A stretch of DNA of 64,000 nucleotides from Bostrychus sinensis (GCA_020698575.1 CM036244.1:14236534-14300533); one strand, 5' to 3'. Positions 20,916-33,331 are shown, counted from the stretch's first letter. Numbers and translations are program-made. The notes: generated from the letters alone by a model not told the origin.

Positions 20916-22317
20916 AGATAGTAGTGTTTATTTTTTATGCTAGCTATGTAAAAATTTATGTCCAGTAATTCCAGTGATGATGCCAATTAGAAAGAGACTG
21001 AAAGGATAATTATTGATCTTTTAACAAAACAAAAAAACAAAAGAAGATATCATGAACTTATAATTCCATGAAGGCTACCATCTTTCATGCCCAGTGTAGT
21101 CCACTATCCCTCTACTGTCTATGGTCCTGACACTTTAATGCAACCTCATTGGCTAGTTTACCATATATGTTTTGTCAGCCAATATTTTTTTCTACTCAGT
21201 GTAAAATGCCCCTTTCCCTCCCCTTTTTTTCCCATGCCTTCTTCTTATCATCCTGGTGAGTCATCCGAGCGGCTGCCATGGCTTTGATTTAGAAACAAAA
21301 GCAAAGATGTCAGACCTGCAGCGTAAATGTTTTGTTTGATCCCAAAGCTCTTTCTCCTCCGGGCTCGCCTGCACCACCACAGTCCATCAATCAGCATTTT
21401 TTTTTTTTTTTTTTTACATAGAAAGACAATGCAGAATCCAATAGATATTATGTGTGTTATGTTAAATGGGGCCAAAGAACAATGTGAGGCCCTGGGAATG
21501 TGGCAAAATCTGTGTTTTTTGAGATCCCCGTACCTCCCTAATAATTGTTTTATGTACAAAAAATGGCAGTATTTATGAAATGGGATGGCAGGGATAGAGT
21601 ATTGTACAATGATGTTAAAAAATGTAGTTGTGATGAAAACACAAGTGCTTTTTATCTTCAGAAAATCCTTAATGTGTGTAGCAAAACTTACATGCTGTAC
21701 TCCAGTTGTTGGAAAAACTCATAATTTTACAGTACACTGTTTATTGATTATTTATGATTTCCATGGTGTTCATTCATGAAATTGATGTCAAAGATTATAA
21801 TCCTCTGTATTTTAGTTTACGGTTTGTATAAAAAATAATATGTGCCCTTCTTGTAAAATAAACATCTATGTATTTTTTTTTACGTGTGTCTTTATTGGAG
21901 TTTGTGTGCCAGGAGTGCAGTGATGGCGGCTCTAATACAGTGGCTATTGGAAGATCATGGCACCACATGAGATCGATGCCCATTGATTTTGGAGAGTGCC
22001 ACATTTTTATTTATTTTTTTTTCCAGCTGCTCAAGCGTTGTGTCCTCAGCGCGCTCTCCACATTTACATAACGCTGACAGACACTTGAGAGCCGACATGT
22101 CCCCCCTGCCGACGCCTCGTTTGTTCCCTAAATGTGGGCAGGAAGAGCCACTTAAAGTGTGCCAGTTATTACCTAGAGTGGATCTTATCAGCGCACAACT
22201 GAGCTAAGAGATGTTATAAGAGCGCTTATAACATTTATGATATGAAATATTATTGGAGCCTAAATCTGTAGCATTGAATATATAATAAAAATGTCTTACT
22301 TTTACCGTGGGTAGGCA
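20916..22317. other. Intergenic DNA
   Basis: No gene. A T-run of about 18 bases lies near 21398-21415. 21895-22200 looks single-copy and moderately GC-rich, and is not otherwise explained. Confidence 0.4.
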
Positions 22318-22645
22318 TGTCATTCTTTCATCTTCTTCTGCTTATGGGTCGCCATTAATAGAGCCTGTCCCAGTAACTTTGGGCCTTAGACGGGGTTGAC
22401 CCTGGACAGTGTTAATCGCAGGGCTGACACAGAGACAACAGACAACCATTCACTCTCACATTCATCCATTATTAGCAATTTAGATTCACTCATTCACCTA
22501 CATGCATGTCTTTGGATGGTGGGAGAAAGCTGGAGAGAACCCACGAGGGAGGACAAGCAGACTCCACCTAGAGTCTGGGCTGTCGACCGTCCCAAGGATC
22601 AACAGTTGGTCACTGGACTGACACAGAACAGACAGATTCTAGGAA
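22318..22645 (+). repeat. Dispersed fish repeat (family H), copy 3
   Basis: The ordered motifs TCATCTTCTTCTGCTTATGG, CCTGTCCCAGTAACTTTGGG, GGGGTTGACCCTGGACAGTG, GCAGGGCTGACACAGAGACA, CATGCATGTCTTTGGATGG, TGGGAGAAAGCTGGAGAGAA and CAGACTCCACC match copy 1 and the common fish consensus. It is near full length but diverged. Confidence 0.65.
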
Positions 22646-22659
22646 CTGCAGTGTTTTAG

Positions 22660-23200
22660 ATCACGAAGCTCAACAGTGCCCACCCACCCCCGGCTCCGAA
22701 AGTAAAATTCCCATTCATTTTCCCCTTAACTTTTTGATATTGTAAAAAATTCAACAGCTAACTCCTGACCATAAAACAAATAAATTGGCTATAAACACGT
22801 ATTTGAAACCTATTAGAGGCAAAGTAACAAAGGCATTTTGCTGAATTCTAAAGTTTTAGATAATCTTTTTGACAGGGCAGCTGTGGCTACAGAAGTAGCT
22901 CACCACCACCAAGTGTGACTGAGGAGTGAATGAATAATTGATCAATTGTAAAGCGTCTTTGAGTGTCCAAAAAAGCGCTATATAAATTCGATGAATTATT
23001 ATTATTATTATTAGAAATTAATCGTGTTATGGCCATGTGTTACCACAGAGCTGATTAGCTTCTGTTGAGCTTTTAAACTCATAATATACGCATTTTTCAA
23101 AAAAAGTCTATGGGAAAAATGAATTGGAAAGTTAATTCCAGCACCAGAAGGAGGCGGGCACTGTTGTGCTCCATTGACCCTTTCTCCTAACTTTTTTTTT
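22660..23200. repeat. Inverted repeat pair around a SINE/LINE-like tail
   Basis: The left arm (22670-22740) contains CAACAGTGCCCACC, then CATTCATTTTCCCCTTAACT. The reverse complement of the right arm (23095-23175) contains CAACAGTGCCCGCC, then TTCATTTTTCCCATAGACT. Between them, 22869-23012 reads GGGCAGCTGTGGCTACAGA, TGAATGAATAATTGATCA, TAAAGCGTCTTTGAGTGTCC and GCGCTATATAAATTCGATG, then (ATT)n. This is a well-known fish LINE/SINE 3' tail. It is a foldback-like structure split by a retroelement tail. Confidence 0.5.
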
Positions 23201-23282
23201 TTTTTTTTTTTTACAATAGGTCCATCCTCTTTGCAGAAAGGCAGTAGTGCTAACCACTCTACCACTAAGCAGCAGTTGTAAA
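23201..23282 (-). repeat. Fragment with T20 run and GTGCTAACCACTCTACCAC motif
   Basis: After a T-run at 23191-23211, the motif AGTGCTAACCACTCTACCAC matches the end of family H-type repeats (compare GCACTGACCACTCACCGTGC at 12269-12288). It superficially resembles a tRNA arm, but no cloverleaf can be folded. Confidence 0.4.
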
Positions 23283-24488
23283 GTTGTGATTTAAATATTT
23301 TTAGCACTTATTTGTTTTTTGCAAAAGGTTATTACACCTAGACTACTTTGATCACATCTGTCATTAGTGTTCTGAAACAATACACAGTTTTCAATTGTTT
23401 TCCAATTAGTCATTTAATAATTTACTTAACTTGCAATGTCACAGCAACCTGTTAACAACATTAAGTATGCTGGCCTAAATTAGAAGTTCAGGTGTGGTTA
23501 AAATGCTCGGTCTTAATTAATTATTGCTAACAACTCTCAGTATTTTAGAGAGCTGTGACAGGAGCATTTGATTTCACCTTAAATGACATCTCCTCTGCGC
23601 ATGACTCAACAAAGACATAACAGCTTTGTCGATTACACAAGTTCACTGTGTAAGGAACATGACCTCGTTTTAGGCCATGGACGCCCGGCCCGTGTGACTC
23701 TGTGTGGGCCAGTTAACGACCCACAGGTTGAAATGAACAGCCTGACCAATAAGTTGTACAAATCTCCGCTCCATATGTTTCCAGCTCAAAAAGAATTTTC
23801 TCAATAGCTCATTGTCGTAAAAGTACATTTTTCTGTCCAAAGCTAAGGCGAAAATGGTCCACTCCAATTGATAAGTGTGTGAGTCTGTCTGTTAAGAGGT
23901 GTAATAGTAGTTAAGTGTTCCTGTGACTATTGTGTGGGTTGTCTGCCCCACTGCTCAGAGTTACACAGTGGAAAATGTGGCTTGAATGGACCTCTGTGTC
24001 AGTTTAAAAGGGGTTATCCAGGTGGTAACACAGCTTTAAATACCACAGCAGGATTTCTCATGCACAGAGGAATCATGTATCCAACAATATAAAAACTCAC
24101 ATTGGTAATAATAATAATAAAAATAATAATCATTCAAACTTTTGTACCTCTTTTTAGGACACTCAACGACCCTGAGAAATAAAAAATGAAATAAAATAAA
24201 TCTGGTGTGGTGGCTGAGGTCTGAGGGTCCAGAATGAGTCCGAGGCCCTGATGAGGTCCCAGCGAAGGTTTGTTCCTCCAAGGTCCAGTGTTTGTTTTTG
24301 GTGATGGGGGTCAGAAGATTGGAGTCGGCAAATGGGACATGTTCCACAGCTGTGTAAAAATGTAAAACTTATTCATTTATTGCACCATATTTTAGACATA
24401 CAAACATATACGGAGGCCAGTGTACCCTTTGTGCCTGTCCTATAAGCCCAGGTAAATATAATACATTTATAGTTGTCAGAATAATAGA
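23283..24488. other. Intergenic DNA
   Basis: No gene. An (AAT)n run lies near 24106-24132. The frames at 23583-24347 have no recognisable domains. Confidence 0.4.
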
Positions 24489-24733
24489 TACACTGTAAAA
24501 AAAAAAAAAAAAATGCAGCAAAACTCAAAAACTCAAGGTAACAGGATTGAGTTTTGGGGCCAACTCAAAAGCTCAAGTGTTCAACAACAACATTTTTTGT
24601 TCACTTAATTTAATAATCCTGTGTCTAAAAACTTTAACTTTTAACTTTTAACAAACTCAAAAATCTGGAGGGATCCTGTTTTTGAGTTTTTGAGATTTTG
24701 CAACTTTTTTTTTTTTTTTTTTTTTACAGTGTA
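24489..24733. mobile_element. CACTGT-type foldback MITE, short copy
   Basis: The body is 24491-24731 (241 bp) between TA dinucleotides. It begins CACTGTAAAA and ends TTTTACAGTG. The terminal inverted repeats continue inwards through long A- and T-runs into CAAAACTCAAAAACTCAAGG on the left and its mirror AGTTTTTGAGATTTTGC on the right. A longer relative lies at 37484-39030. The TA target and CACTG ends suggest a Tc1/mariner-type transposase in trans, but the class is inferred. Confidence 0.75.
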
Positions 24734-25652
24734 GATGCTCTTACATACATAAAAACAGTCATACCACAAAAATTATCACACATGTATAAATAAACATATA
24801 TACCCCAAAACCTTACAAAATACAGTCAGATGTCATCAGAAAGTGTTGTAGTGCTATAATCACATCAAATGATATAATAGCATAATAATAACAACTCCAA
24901 CAAACAGCTTTCCAATCTGTTTCAGATCCAAAATGTGATATCTTTTCTGCATCGTCTCCAGTTGTCCAGCCTGGCTTTGGTTGCAATCTTATATCTTAAT
25001 ATTCTAAACATGGTCTTAGCAGTGTAGTGTTAATGTAAAGGTTATACTGGGGTACACTGTGTCCAGCAGAAATTCAGCATTGGGACCTTGTGCATGCAGC
25101 AATTTGAAGAATAAGGAAATATGCTATAAAGTCATATATGTAGTTATATAGTAGTCCTAATATTGCTTATATATTATTCATACTCTCCAGCAGTGATGCC
25201 ATATGCCTGCTGTGTCATCAAAGGCAGTGGTAGTTCCTTTTTTCTTTATGTGAGCAGGCGAGACAGAAACACTTAATTATGCACTTTAGAGGTGACATCA
25301 AAAATTATGTTGATGGTAAAAGGAATGAAAAGCGCAACATTGGGCAGTGCAGCCAGTGCAGTTCCTCTGGGACCCACTAGTTTTAGGGGCCCCCAGAAAG
25401 AGCCCTTATAGTTCATATTAATGAGTAATGTTCAGTCTGGGCAGTAAATGAGGCAGCAAGCATGAGGCTAAAAAAGCTTTTCTTATATGTGGCACTTCAT
25501 TAAAAAGGGATTATGTACAGTATTTGTGGCAGCTTGTTTTTTTCTTAATTCTGAATCTAACTATTTTGCAGCACTAATGACTTAATTTAAAGTAAACTTT
25601 CAACTTTGTTCAGCTGCTGCACATTTCATTACTTTTGAGATGCTGGTAGAAG

Positions 25653-25655
<3 letters not shown>
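24734..25655. other. Intergenic DNA with a hAT-like scrap
   Basis: No gene. At 25358-25402, AGTTCCTCTGGGACCCACTA then AGGGGCCCCCAGAAAGAG resembles an internal hAT fragment. The rest is unassigned. Confidence 0.4.

Positions 25656-25729
<74 letters not shown>
25656..25729. repeat. (TA)n microsatellite, 74 bp
   Basis: An uninterrupted TA run bordered on both sides by AGCTGTAT, so the expansion sits between short direct repeats. Confidence 0.95.
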
Positions 25730-25730
<1 letters not shown>

Positions 25731-25787
25731 CTGTATGTTTGCAGCCGTTTATGCAGTCCTCAACCTACTGCGTATCTGTTTAACTTT

Positions 25788-26260
25788 TTTTGAAATAATT
25801 TTGATTTGTATTTTACGTTTTAGAACTTAAAATGTATGTATGGAAAGCATCTTATTTGGGGATGTTCCTACTCTGACTTTGCAGAGAAAGCTTGGATTAT
25901 GTGGCTGTCTCCCCTTGCTGGCAATGGTGGGATTGCATAAAATAACTTTTTAACATTGCTTTTACCAACATGACACTCACAAATGAGCTGACTGCTTTGT
26001 AGCGATGGCAATTTAAATGCTGAAATTATCAGAAGGAGTCTGGTAACGGTGTGTGGGCTGTGGAAACACGCAGGAGTACTTTCTGGTTTCTCGTGTCTAC
26101 GTAGAGCGGTAAAACCAAATGTTTTCATCTCTCACCCTAGAGGATTACTCTAGAAACATACACAAATGACAAAATACTACTCTGGGTATATTTTTGAGGT
26201 GTAAACAACATTAAAACGTGGTTAAATGCTTAAAACTTTAGCATAATAGGAGACCTTTAA
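25788..26260 (+). mobile_element. TTAA-type MITE-like repeat (family C), copy 1
   Basis: It shares TTTGCAGAGAAAGCTTGGAT, TCCCCTTGCTGGCAATGGTG, GCTGAAATTATCAGAAGGAG and TTTCTGGTTTCTCGTGTCTA with the copies at 33332, 37320 and 42834. The right end is GCATAATAGGAGACCTTTAA, the complement of the left end seen at 42834 (TTAAGGTCCTATATTATGC). The termini meet TTAA, suggesting a TTAA target as in piggyBac or Kolobok transposons. Non-coding; the left end is missing. Confidence 0.65.
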
Positions 26261-27125
26261 TTAACACAATGTCTTTGACCAAACTGGAAATGCAGTTTAC
26301 ATTTCTGTGTTTTGCAGGAAGTCACCTGTCTTTGATGAGGAAGCACAGGTCTTATAATAGTCCATGTTTGACTCTAGGTTCTCCATGTCATGTTATTTGT
26401 TGTTCTCATTGCCTTAAGATGAAAAAGTTTGCATTTAAATATAGCAGCTGAATACTGTGTTCTATATTTTCTTAATGGCAGCACAGAAATGTTGTTAGTC
26501 TGTGCTATTTGACAAAACCAACACACAATATTATCATTATGTTAGTTATAAATTCAATTGGCTCCAGATTAATTTATCATGTCTCTTTATCAGAAGTGAA
26601 TTAGAGACATGTCTGCCTTTTTTATTTGTTCTCCAAACGCTGTGGATATCATCAAATATCTCTAATTAGCTTGATCTCTTGTTTAATCAAATATGGACCT
26701 GAAGGCAAATGGAATAATTAAAAATCATTAAAAGTGCTACAGATTAAACGAACTAATGCCTGACCATGGGTTTTAACCATACAGCTGCTCACATCGGCTC
26801 AAAAGTGTTAGATGTTTCTTCCCGGAGGCTGGTGGTTAATCTTTTTTCACACATCTATACACTCACTTCATAAACATTAGGTAAGGTTTGGGATTTTCCA
26901 ATAGGCAGATGGAGTAAGATTAGACTGACTTTGAAATTGCTCAGAAAGGGGCTGGTGCAGTGACGAGTGAAATGTGGAGAGAAACAACAGCAGAAAACCC
27001 TTTGGCTCAATCCACGGCAACATCTGTTTGAGAAGGTTTGCTCACGTTACTGCTCCAAGAATGCGACTGAGTTAGATAAGAAACATGTACAGACCTCTCC
27101 GACACAAACAGATCAAAGACTTGTG
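26261..27125. other. Gene-free DNA; 26455-26830 is a regulatory candidate
   Basis: No gene. 26455-26830 appears single-copy and carries several homeodomain-like cores (CTCTAATTAGC, GGAATAATTAAAA, AGATTAATTTA) and a CAGCTG E-box, resembling many vertebrate developmental enhancers. Only comparison with other fish could confirm this. Confidence 0.35.
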
Positions 27126-27129
27126 TCGT

Positions 27130-27500
27130 TCTCCATGAGGCTTCTTCTATTTTTTCCCACAGATGGGTTTTTTAGGGGTTTTTCCTAATACAGAGGCGGG
27201 TCTAATAACAGGGGATGTCCTGGGACTGTTTAGTTTAGTTATTGTTTATGTTTGATTGTGCGTTTAGGTTTGATTGTGTGTTTCTGTTTGATTGTGTGTT
27301 TATGTTTGTGTTTATATCTGATTGTGTGTTTCTGTTTGACTGTGTGTTTGTCTGATTATGTGTTTATGTTTTATAGTGTCTTTATGTGTGATTGTGTCTT
27401 TATGTTTGATTGCGTGACTAATTGTTTGTAATGCCCTTTAGGGTGCTTTATTATGATATTGAGCGATATAAATAAAATAAAATAAAACTGAATTGAAATG
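27130..27500 (+). mobile_element. L2-like LINE 3' end with minisatellite-like 3'UTR
   Basis: It starts GAGGCTTCTTCTATTTTTTC then CCACAGATGGGTTTTTTAGG, a motif common in fish L2-like 3'UTRs. 27238-27420 is an imperfect tandem array of GTTTATGTTTGATTGTGT-like units. It ends GATATTGAGCGATATAAATA, (AAAAT)n, CTGAATTGAA, which is the usual L2-type tail. Only the 3' end is present, with no reverse transcriptase. Confidence 0.6.
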
Positions 27501-27980
27501 TGTGACCCTCTGTGCCTGCGTATTATAGCGGTGCATTTAAACACAACATTGCACTGAAGGAGGTAAATGAAGCGGATGCAGAAGTCTTTGATCTCGTAAT
27601 CCAGGTTAGACAGACAAGAGAGCTTAGACAGAGGGATGACTAACTACTTTAGTGTCGCTTTCTTTGAAATCTCTGCTCAGTCAGGCTTGCGTTCCATATG
27701 TGGTCAACAACACATCAAAAAGGTGCACAGCTTTCCCTTTTATGGCCTGTCCTGGCATTTTGGCTTCAACAGATAATGGCCATACCTCTTGAGGCCTTTT
27801 TACAATGAAGAAAATGCAAACTATAGAAAAAAAAAAGTTGTAAACCCAAAAACTTCTGGTTAATTGGCCTAAATAAACATAAATGTGACATGATAAACAA
27901 TAGTACGAATCCAGCCACAGTGTGTTGCATCAGGAAGTGAATCTGGTTTATAATGTGTTATCTTCTGCACACTAATAGTC
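27501..27980. other. Intergenic DNA
   Basis: No feature is recognised. Confidence 0.4.
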
Positions 27981-28030
27981 TTTAAAGGGGATATATTATG
28001 CAAATTTAACTTTCCTGAGCTTTCTACCAC
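27981..28030 (+). mobile_element. Family C-like left terminus fragment
   Basis: TTTAAAGGGGATATATTATG then CAAATTTAACTTTCCTGAGC matches the family C terminus (TTAAGGTCCTATATTATGC). It abuts the 3' side of the LINE fragment that follows. Confidence 0.45.
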
Positions 28031-29066
28031 ATTTAGAACTATACATAGACAAAATACACCTAACAACACAGAGCAAGTGTAAATATAGGAAAACAAAATG
28101 GGGTATAGTGTGTCTGTGTATATGAGACTGAGAGGTACATGAAAGACAAAAGAGCGAATGAATGTATCTAAAAGTGAATTAGCATCATCAGCAGAATCAA
28201 GTTTCAACAATAATCTGTTGTAGTCTCTGTTTGAACATATAAACAGACATCAAAGATGGAAGTTTGAGGGTGTTCTGCAATGTGTTCCAGTCGTCTGCTG
28301 CTGAAAAATGGAAGGCCAAAAACAGCAGAGGTTTAGGGAGTGATAAGCTCAATAATTTCACTTGACCTGCTGTGATAAGTGCTGTGAGCGAGGTGGAGAG
28401 GGGACAACAGATAGAGAGGTGTCTTGTTCAAGATTGTCTTGTAAATAAAGAGAAACCAGTGATGGAGTCGCTGGGTATGAAGGGAGGGCCAGCCCACCAC
28501 TTTTAGAGCTCACAGTGGTGGGTATGAAAGGGTGCGTTAGTGGCAAAACGTATGGCTGAGTGATGGAGAGTGTCCAATTTTGTCCAAGAGTTGTGCTTGG
28601 TGCAGTTTTATAGATGATGTCACAATAGTCGAAAATTGGGGGTAGTGTCATCTTGACGAGAATGTATTTGATAGCATGAGTGAAAGAGGCTTTGTTACGG
28701 AAGAAAAAGGCTATTCGAGCTTTGACTTTTGCTTGAAGGTTATTGATATTGGTGCTGAATGACAAAGATGAATCCATCCAGATGCCTATAGGTATTTATA
28801 GGATTTGACATGTTCCAAAGCCATGCCGTCTGCGCAGGTGATTATAGGGGGGATGCCAGCATCAGTTTTCCGACTGAAAAGAATGCACTTTGTTTTACTG
28901 GAGTTGAGGCAGAAGTTGTGAAAGAAATGCTCTACTGAAGTGAGGCTAAGCTGAAGAGAACGAGGACAGGTAAATCCAGGAGCTGCCAGCAACTTTAGCT
29001 ATGTCATTAATGTAGATGGAGAATAGGGTGGGGCCTAGAATAGACCCTTGAGGCACACCTTTGGAA
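28031..29066 (-). pseudogene. LINE reverse transcriptase fragment (non-LTR retrotransposon)
   Basis: On the minus strand, the sequence at 29066-29036 encodes GVPQGSILGP, the conserved RT motif in which the primer grip follows. It continues with a YINDIAK-like segment and then, at 28992-28786, LNSSKTKCILFSRK and VKSYKYL. After a frameshift near 28780 comes DSSLSFSTNINNLQAKVKAR and NKASFTHAIKYILVKM, the thumb region of LINE RTs. The YADD catalytic motif is not preserved and no endonuclease domain remains. It is a 5'-truncated, decayed copy with several frame breaks. I do not assign the clade with confidence. Confidence 0.75.
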
Positions 29067-29079
29067 ATTATGTTTGCTT

Positions 29080-29410
29080 TGTACATGCATGTTTTAGTAT
29101 TCCTCTATTCTCTGGTATGGCTGTTCTGAGCCTTCAAAATGCTTGGTCACACAAACCCTGCCCACTCCAGGAAGCCCTGACCACAAGCAACAGGCCCTCT
29201 ACATCCAGTCGGCACTCATTACTTTATCCAGAATACTGTGTACAGCTCTGTTTCCACTGATTCCTCACAGCTATTTTTCATTTTGTAGTAAAATGGCATC
29301 ATACAAAAAGTTTAAGGAAATGAGGGTCCTTTTATTTTTTAAAATTATGTTAAAAGACTGCAACACTCTGCCCTCTGCTGGTCTCTTCCCCTGTTTCTTT
29401 ATAATAATAA
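29080..29410 (+). mobile_element. MITE-like repeat (family B), plus-strand copy
   Basis: CAGCTCTGTTTCCACTGATT, CACTCCAGGAAGCCCTGACC and CAAAATGCTTGGTCACACAA are the reverse complement of matching segments in 41375-41745. It also contains CTGCCCTCTGCTGG, shared with family C. The short open frames across it are not genes. Confidence 0.6.
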
Positions 29411-31559
29411 TATAATAATAATATAGTCCCTTTAGGTGGGAAGGCATTCAGATCCTGTATAGTGGCTCTTTGGGCGCTATTTTTACTACAAGACTAGTGT
29501 CCTTTCAAACCATTCTTTGGCTTGTTTTCGTAGCTGGAAGTTATTGGTCACTTATGACAAATTTTGTGTGTGTGTGTGTCGTGAGCTCAGCCTAACTTGG
29601 ATTCTTCATCACAACCACACACAGAGTCATACTGTAGTGCTTTGGCTGTTTTTGTCTGAGAAACATGTCACACTGCCTCTCCATCCATCCCACAGCTCCA
29701 ATTTAGCTCCTTGCGACTTTTTCATTTCCCCACAAGACAATGAATGGGTTGAAATCACAGCATTTTGTTATTGTGGAGCCAAAACCCAGGCTCCGATCAC
29801 CACCCCACTGGAATTGGACTTTATTATTACATGCCATTATTAGCCATAGATGACTGCCAAAATTATTGACCATAAATGAAATGTATATATTGAGCCAGAG
29901 CTTCTCAAACTGGCATTAAAGCTGACATGTGTCTCCATAATGACTGCTGACCCGTCCATCTCGCCGTACATGGAGCACTCTGACATTATCACAGCAGCCA
30001 GTGCCCTCCCCATGGACCAGCCTCTGTCAGCGCTGAGCCCGTAGCATTTATCCTCTTTGTATTATCTGTGTCCACAAGGTGTTCAAGGACAGAGAGGGGA
30101 TTTTAGTAGGACATAGGCTTTCTTAGATGTAGCCTACTTTTAACTTTAGCAGGTTTTTGATATTTTTAGACAGAAAATTATACTTTTGACTTTGTTGGTT
30201 TTCTTATTTTCCAACACAAAGCTTAATCCCATCAGAGTGACAGGTGGACTTGCTTCTTATGGATTTTTTATGTGGTAACTCAGTGGTGGCAAAGATCAGG
30301 ATGTCTTCTGTTCTCTTATCTTGTTTCCATTTCAAGCTAAAAAAAAAGATGCTATAACCTTTTGATCACAAAAAAATAAAATGAAACAGAGGTCTATTGT
30401 GGAAATGCATCACAATCCTTGTGAGGGAATATAGTGTTGTCCTATCAAGCTATAAAGGAGAGGCTGGAGACTCTGGATGACTGAGGCAGGAGAAGTTTAT
30501 TTACCATCAGTACAGGACCTGAAGACCATGAATACTCAACACATTGTGGTAGTACTGACCATTCAAGTCTGGCTATGCTTTCATTGTAGGTGTTTTATAA
30601 CCTAAGATGACACAGGTCATAGATTGGGTTATTTACAAAGATACAATAAGAACTGGACTGGAGGAGAGGTTTGTACGGTAGTTGGTAAATTTGAACATAA
30701 GTAATTGTACAACATTCATTTTTAAATAAACATGGCTAAAATGGGTTAAGTAACCTAAATTAATGCTTTATGTAAAAATGCAACTTTTCAGATTGTTACT
30801 TTTGGTTCATTACATGTAGGCTGCAAAATTATAAGACTGACAAAAACTTTACACTTATGCATTTTTATGTTTTAGTTTATGCAAATTCAGAAGTCCACTT
30901 ATTATTTTACTTTCAGGTGTAGATGCCAACATAGCATCTTATTTTCATCTTACCTTATTTTTATTTTAATGACTTTAAATGCAGGTGTATGAGACCAGAG
31001 GCCAGTCTTCCAAATTCAAACACTGCTTTCCAATAATTTACTCCTGAATATTTTGTCCTTTTGTACTTGTACTTTGTTAAAATGTGCACTTAGTTTTTTT
31101 TGTATAATGAAGTGTTATGGAACTAAATGTCCCCAGTTAGAGCTGACTTTCTATGAACTCAATTTGCTAAAAGACTTTCAGCCCATTTTTAAAAACAGAG
31201 ATTCAGAGGTGGCCCCATGTTCCTTCCTCTGTATAAAAGTGTGTGTTTGTGTATGAATGATGAAAACCCTAACATTAGCACAGTTTGGTATTTAACACAG
31301 TCTCCTGACACAGAATAAATGGATTTTGACCTCTGCTGATCTCAGGAGAGGGCAACACAAGCAGACGGACAGGAGCGAGGTCACAGTGGAAATTCAGTCA
31401 AGGTTAATGACAGACTGCTGCTGTCCCGCTGCGTGCTGGGTAAAGTGTAATGTGATTATGTAACAGCAGCTCTGTCTCTCTCCTCTCGGAGCTGGAGCAG
31501 TGGGGTGCTTCGGGTTGGAGTCATTCCTTTGCCAAGCTGTTGTGTCATCACTGTGGCAA
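29411..31559. other. Intergenic DNA
   Basis: No gene. (ATA)n at 29402-29425 and a short (TG)n near 29565. The frames at 29517-29843 and 31053-31256 are unsupported. The sequence appears mostly single-copy. Confidence 0.4.
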
Positions 31560-31940
31560 ACCCAAAATTAAAAGCATTGACTGGTATGGAATATACATGG
31601 CCTTTTTCATTGAGGGCCACGTACTATGCAGAGGAGGGCCACAGATGACAGATTTCACCAGTCTCACTCAGCTGCTCACTTTCCTTTAGGGCGTTCCACA
31701 GTGAATCATTGATACATCTACTCTGGCATAGGTTTTACGCCAGATGCCCTTCCCAACCCCACATTAATCCAGTCTTGGAACTTTATGTAGCTCTACCAAC
31801 CACTAAGTTTTCATTTTTTGTCCTAAATGCCAGGTCCATCTCACAGAAATATGAATCTTTTTACCTGCACTTTCAATCTTGGGGACATAGCAACTGTGGC
31901 ATTTGGCTCCCAGGCCTGGGACACCCCTGTTTTAAACCAA
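31560..31940. mobile_element. hAT-like remnant interrupted by a family D fragment
   Basis: The right end reads GCATTTGGCTCCCAGGCCTG then GGACACCCCTG, the mirror of a CAGGGGTGTCC hAT terminus. AGGGCCACGTA and AGGAGGGCCACAGATG at 31612-31650 fit the interior of the same family. The family D motif GGTTTTACGCCAGATGCCCT lies at 31729-31748, so one element has inserted in the other. Confidence 0.5.
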
Positions 31941-33331
31941 GAATGAGTCTGACGTTGATTGAATTAGTCTGTTGGTTTAAGTCGGATTTCCAGAGGGAAG
32001 AGCATATGGATGCAAATTGAACTGCCTCTGTATGCAACTAGATAAACCGTGACAGTTCAGGAGGCAGTACAACAAGCACAAAAAATATACAACTAATCAG
32101 AGAAACAAGCGTCACACAAAGCCCACCCCATTTTGGATAAACAATGATTTGAATAGTATTAAGTGGAAATAGGATTACATGTCAGATAATCCTTTGTTAG
32201 CCACCCCATTTTGGCTAACAAAGTGAATGGATCTGGAGAGCCAAGCTATAGTGCAGTATTCAGTGTCCTGTATGGGTTTGAAAGCAAATAAAAATGCACG
32301 ACTCATGTAAAATCTTTGATAAATACCAGTTTTATGCAGTAAAATGAAATCTTACATAAGCCATAAAGCTGGGTGATATGATCAAAAATGTAATCAAAAT
32401 AATGATGGTATGATGGCCTTTCACCTTCATTGTGTCCCATAATACATCCGATTAGATTTGAATGCTTATGGATTTATGTAATCTTGGCAAACAAAATACA
32501 ACAAGAATATCAAATGTAACAGTCTATAAATATATACAACGCCCAACCCTAACTCCTAACGATAGGCTTAAAACATTTTATAATTTGTACCCTCTGTACC
32601 TTATATTAAACTGACATTGGTCTAAGAAAATGTTAGCTCTGAGTGGGACGCATGTGAAATTGCCTATTAAAAGAAAATGCCTTGACAATGATGACTAAGT
32701 AGTTTATTTATGAGATGATTCACACACTAAATCCTGACAACACCTGTTCAAAGCAAAGTAGGTCAAGATAAATGTATTGGACTTACCCTGAATTTGCTGA
32801 TTACGCTGATTATTTTTTAATGCTTCCTTATAAGGACATGTTATGATGTAATCTGATTAGGACTGGCGTAAGCAATGTACCGAGCAGTCTATATATGGAT
32901 ACTGTAATTGAATGATATAGTGCAGTGTTTTCTCTGTATTGATCCTGAGGTCTGACCTAATGTTCATGTCCCAGAGAACTCCTGTGTAGGCATTAATATA
33001 ACAGGTTTACCATGCGACTGCAGAACATCTTTGTCTAAGAAAATGAATATTTACATGAAGGCTGACCAAGCCTTAGTTCCAATTATGAAGCTCTTTTAAA
33101 TGGTACACAGACCCTCATTTTCTTTAATGACAGCATAACGGCATTTCTTACTATTATTTTGAATAACAATACATACAGATAGACATTTGTGTGAATGCTG
33201 AGTATATTTATCTGTATTTTTCTTTGCATCCTTTTTCTCTTGTGTTTTTGTCTTATGGTTTTTCTCTGTGTAACTAGATAGCCTAGAAGTTAGTCACTTA
33301 TTTCTGGTAGCATTCAGGCATTCATTCACTG
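31941..33331. other. Intergenic DNA
   Basis: No gene. A short local duplication of a CCACCCCATTTTGG motif occurs at 32124 and 32201. Otherwise unassigned. Confidence 0.4.

Noticed and set aside
28358..28992. Possible host gene on the minus strand (139- and 68-codon frames)
   Set aside because: The motifs (KTKCILFSRK, QAKVKAR, FTHAIKYILVKM and upstream GVPQGSILGP) are those of LINE reverse transcriptases. It is called as a retrotransposon fragment.
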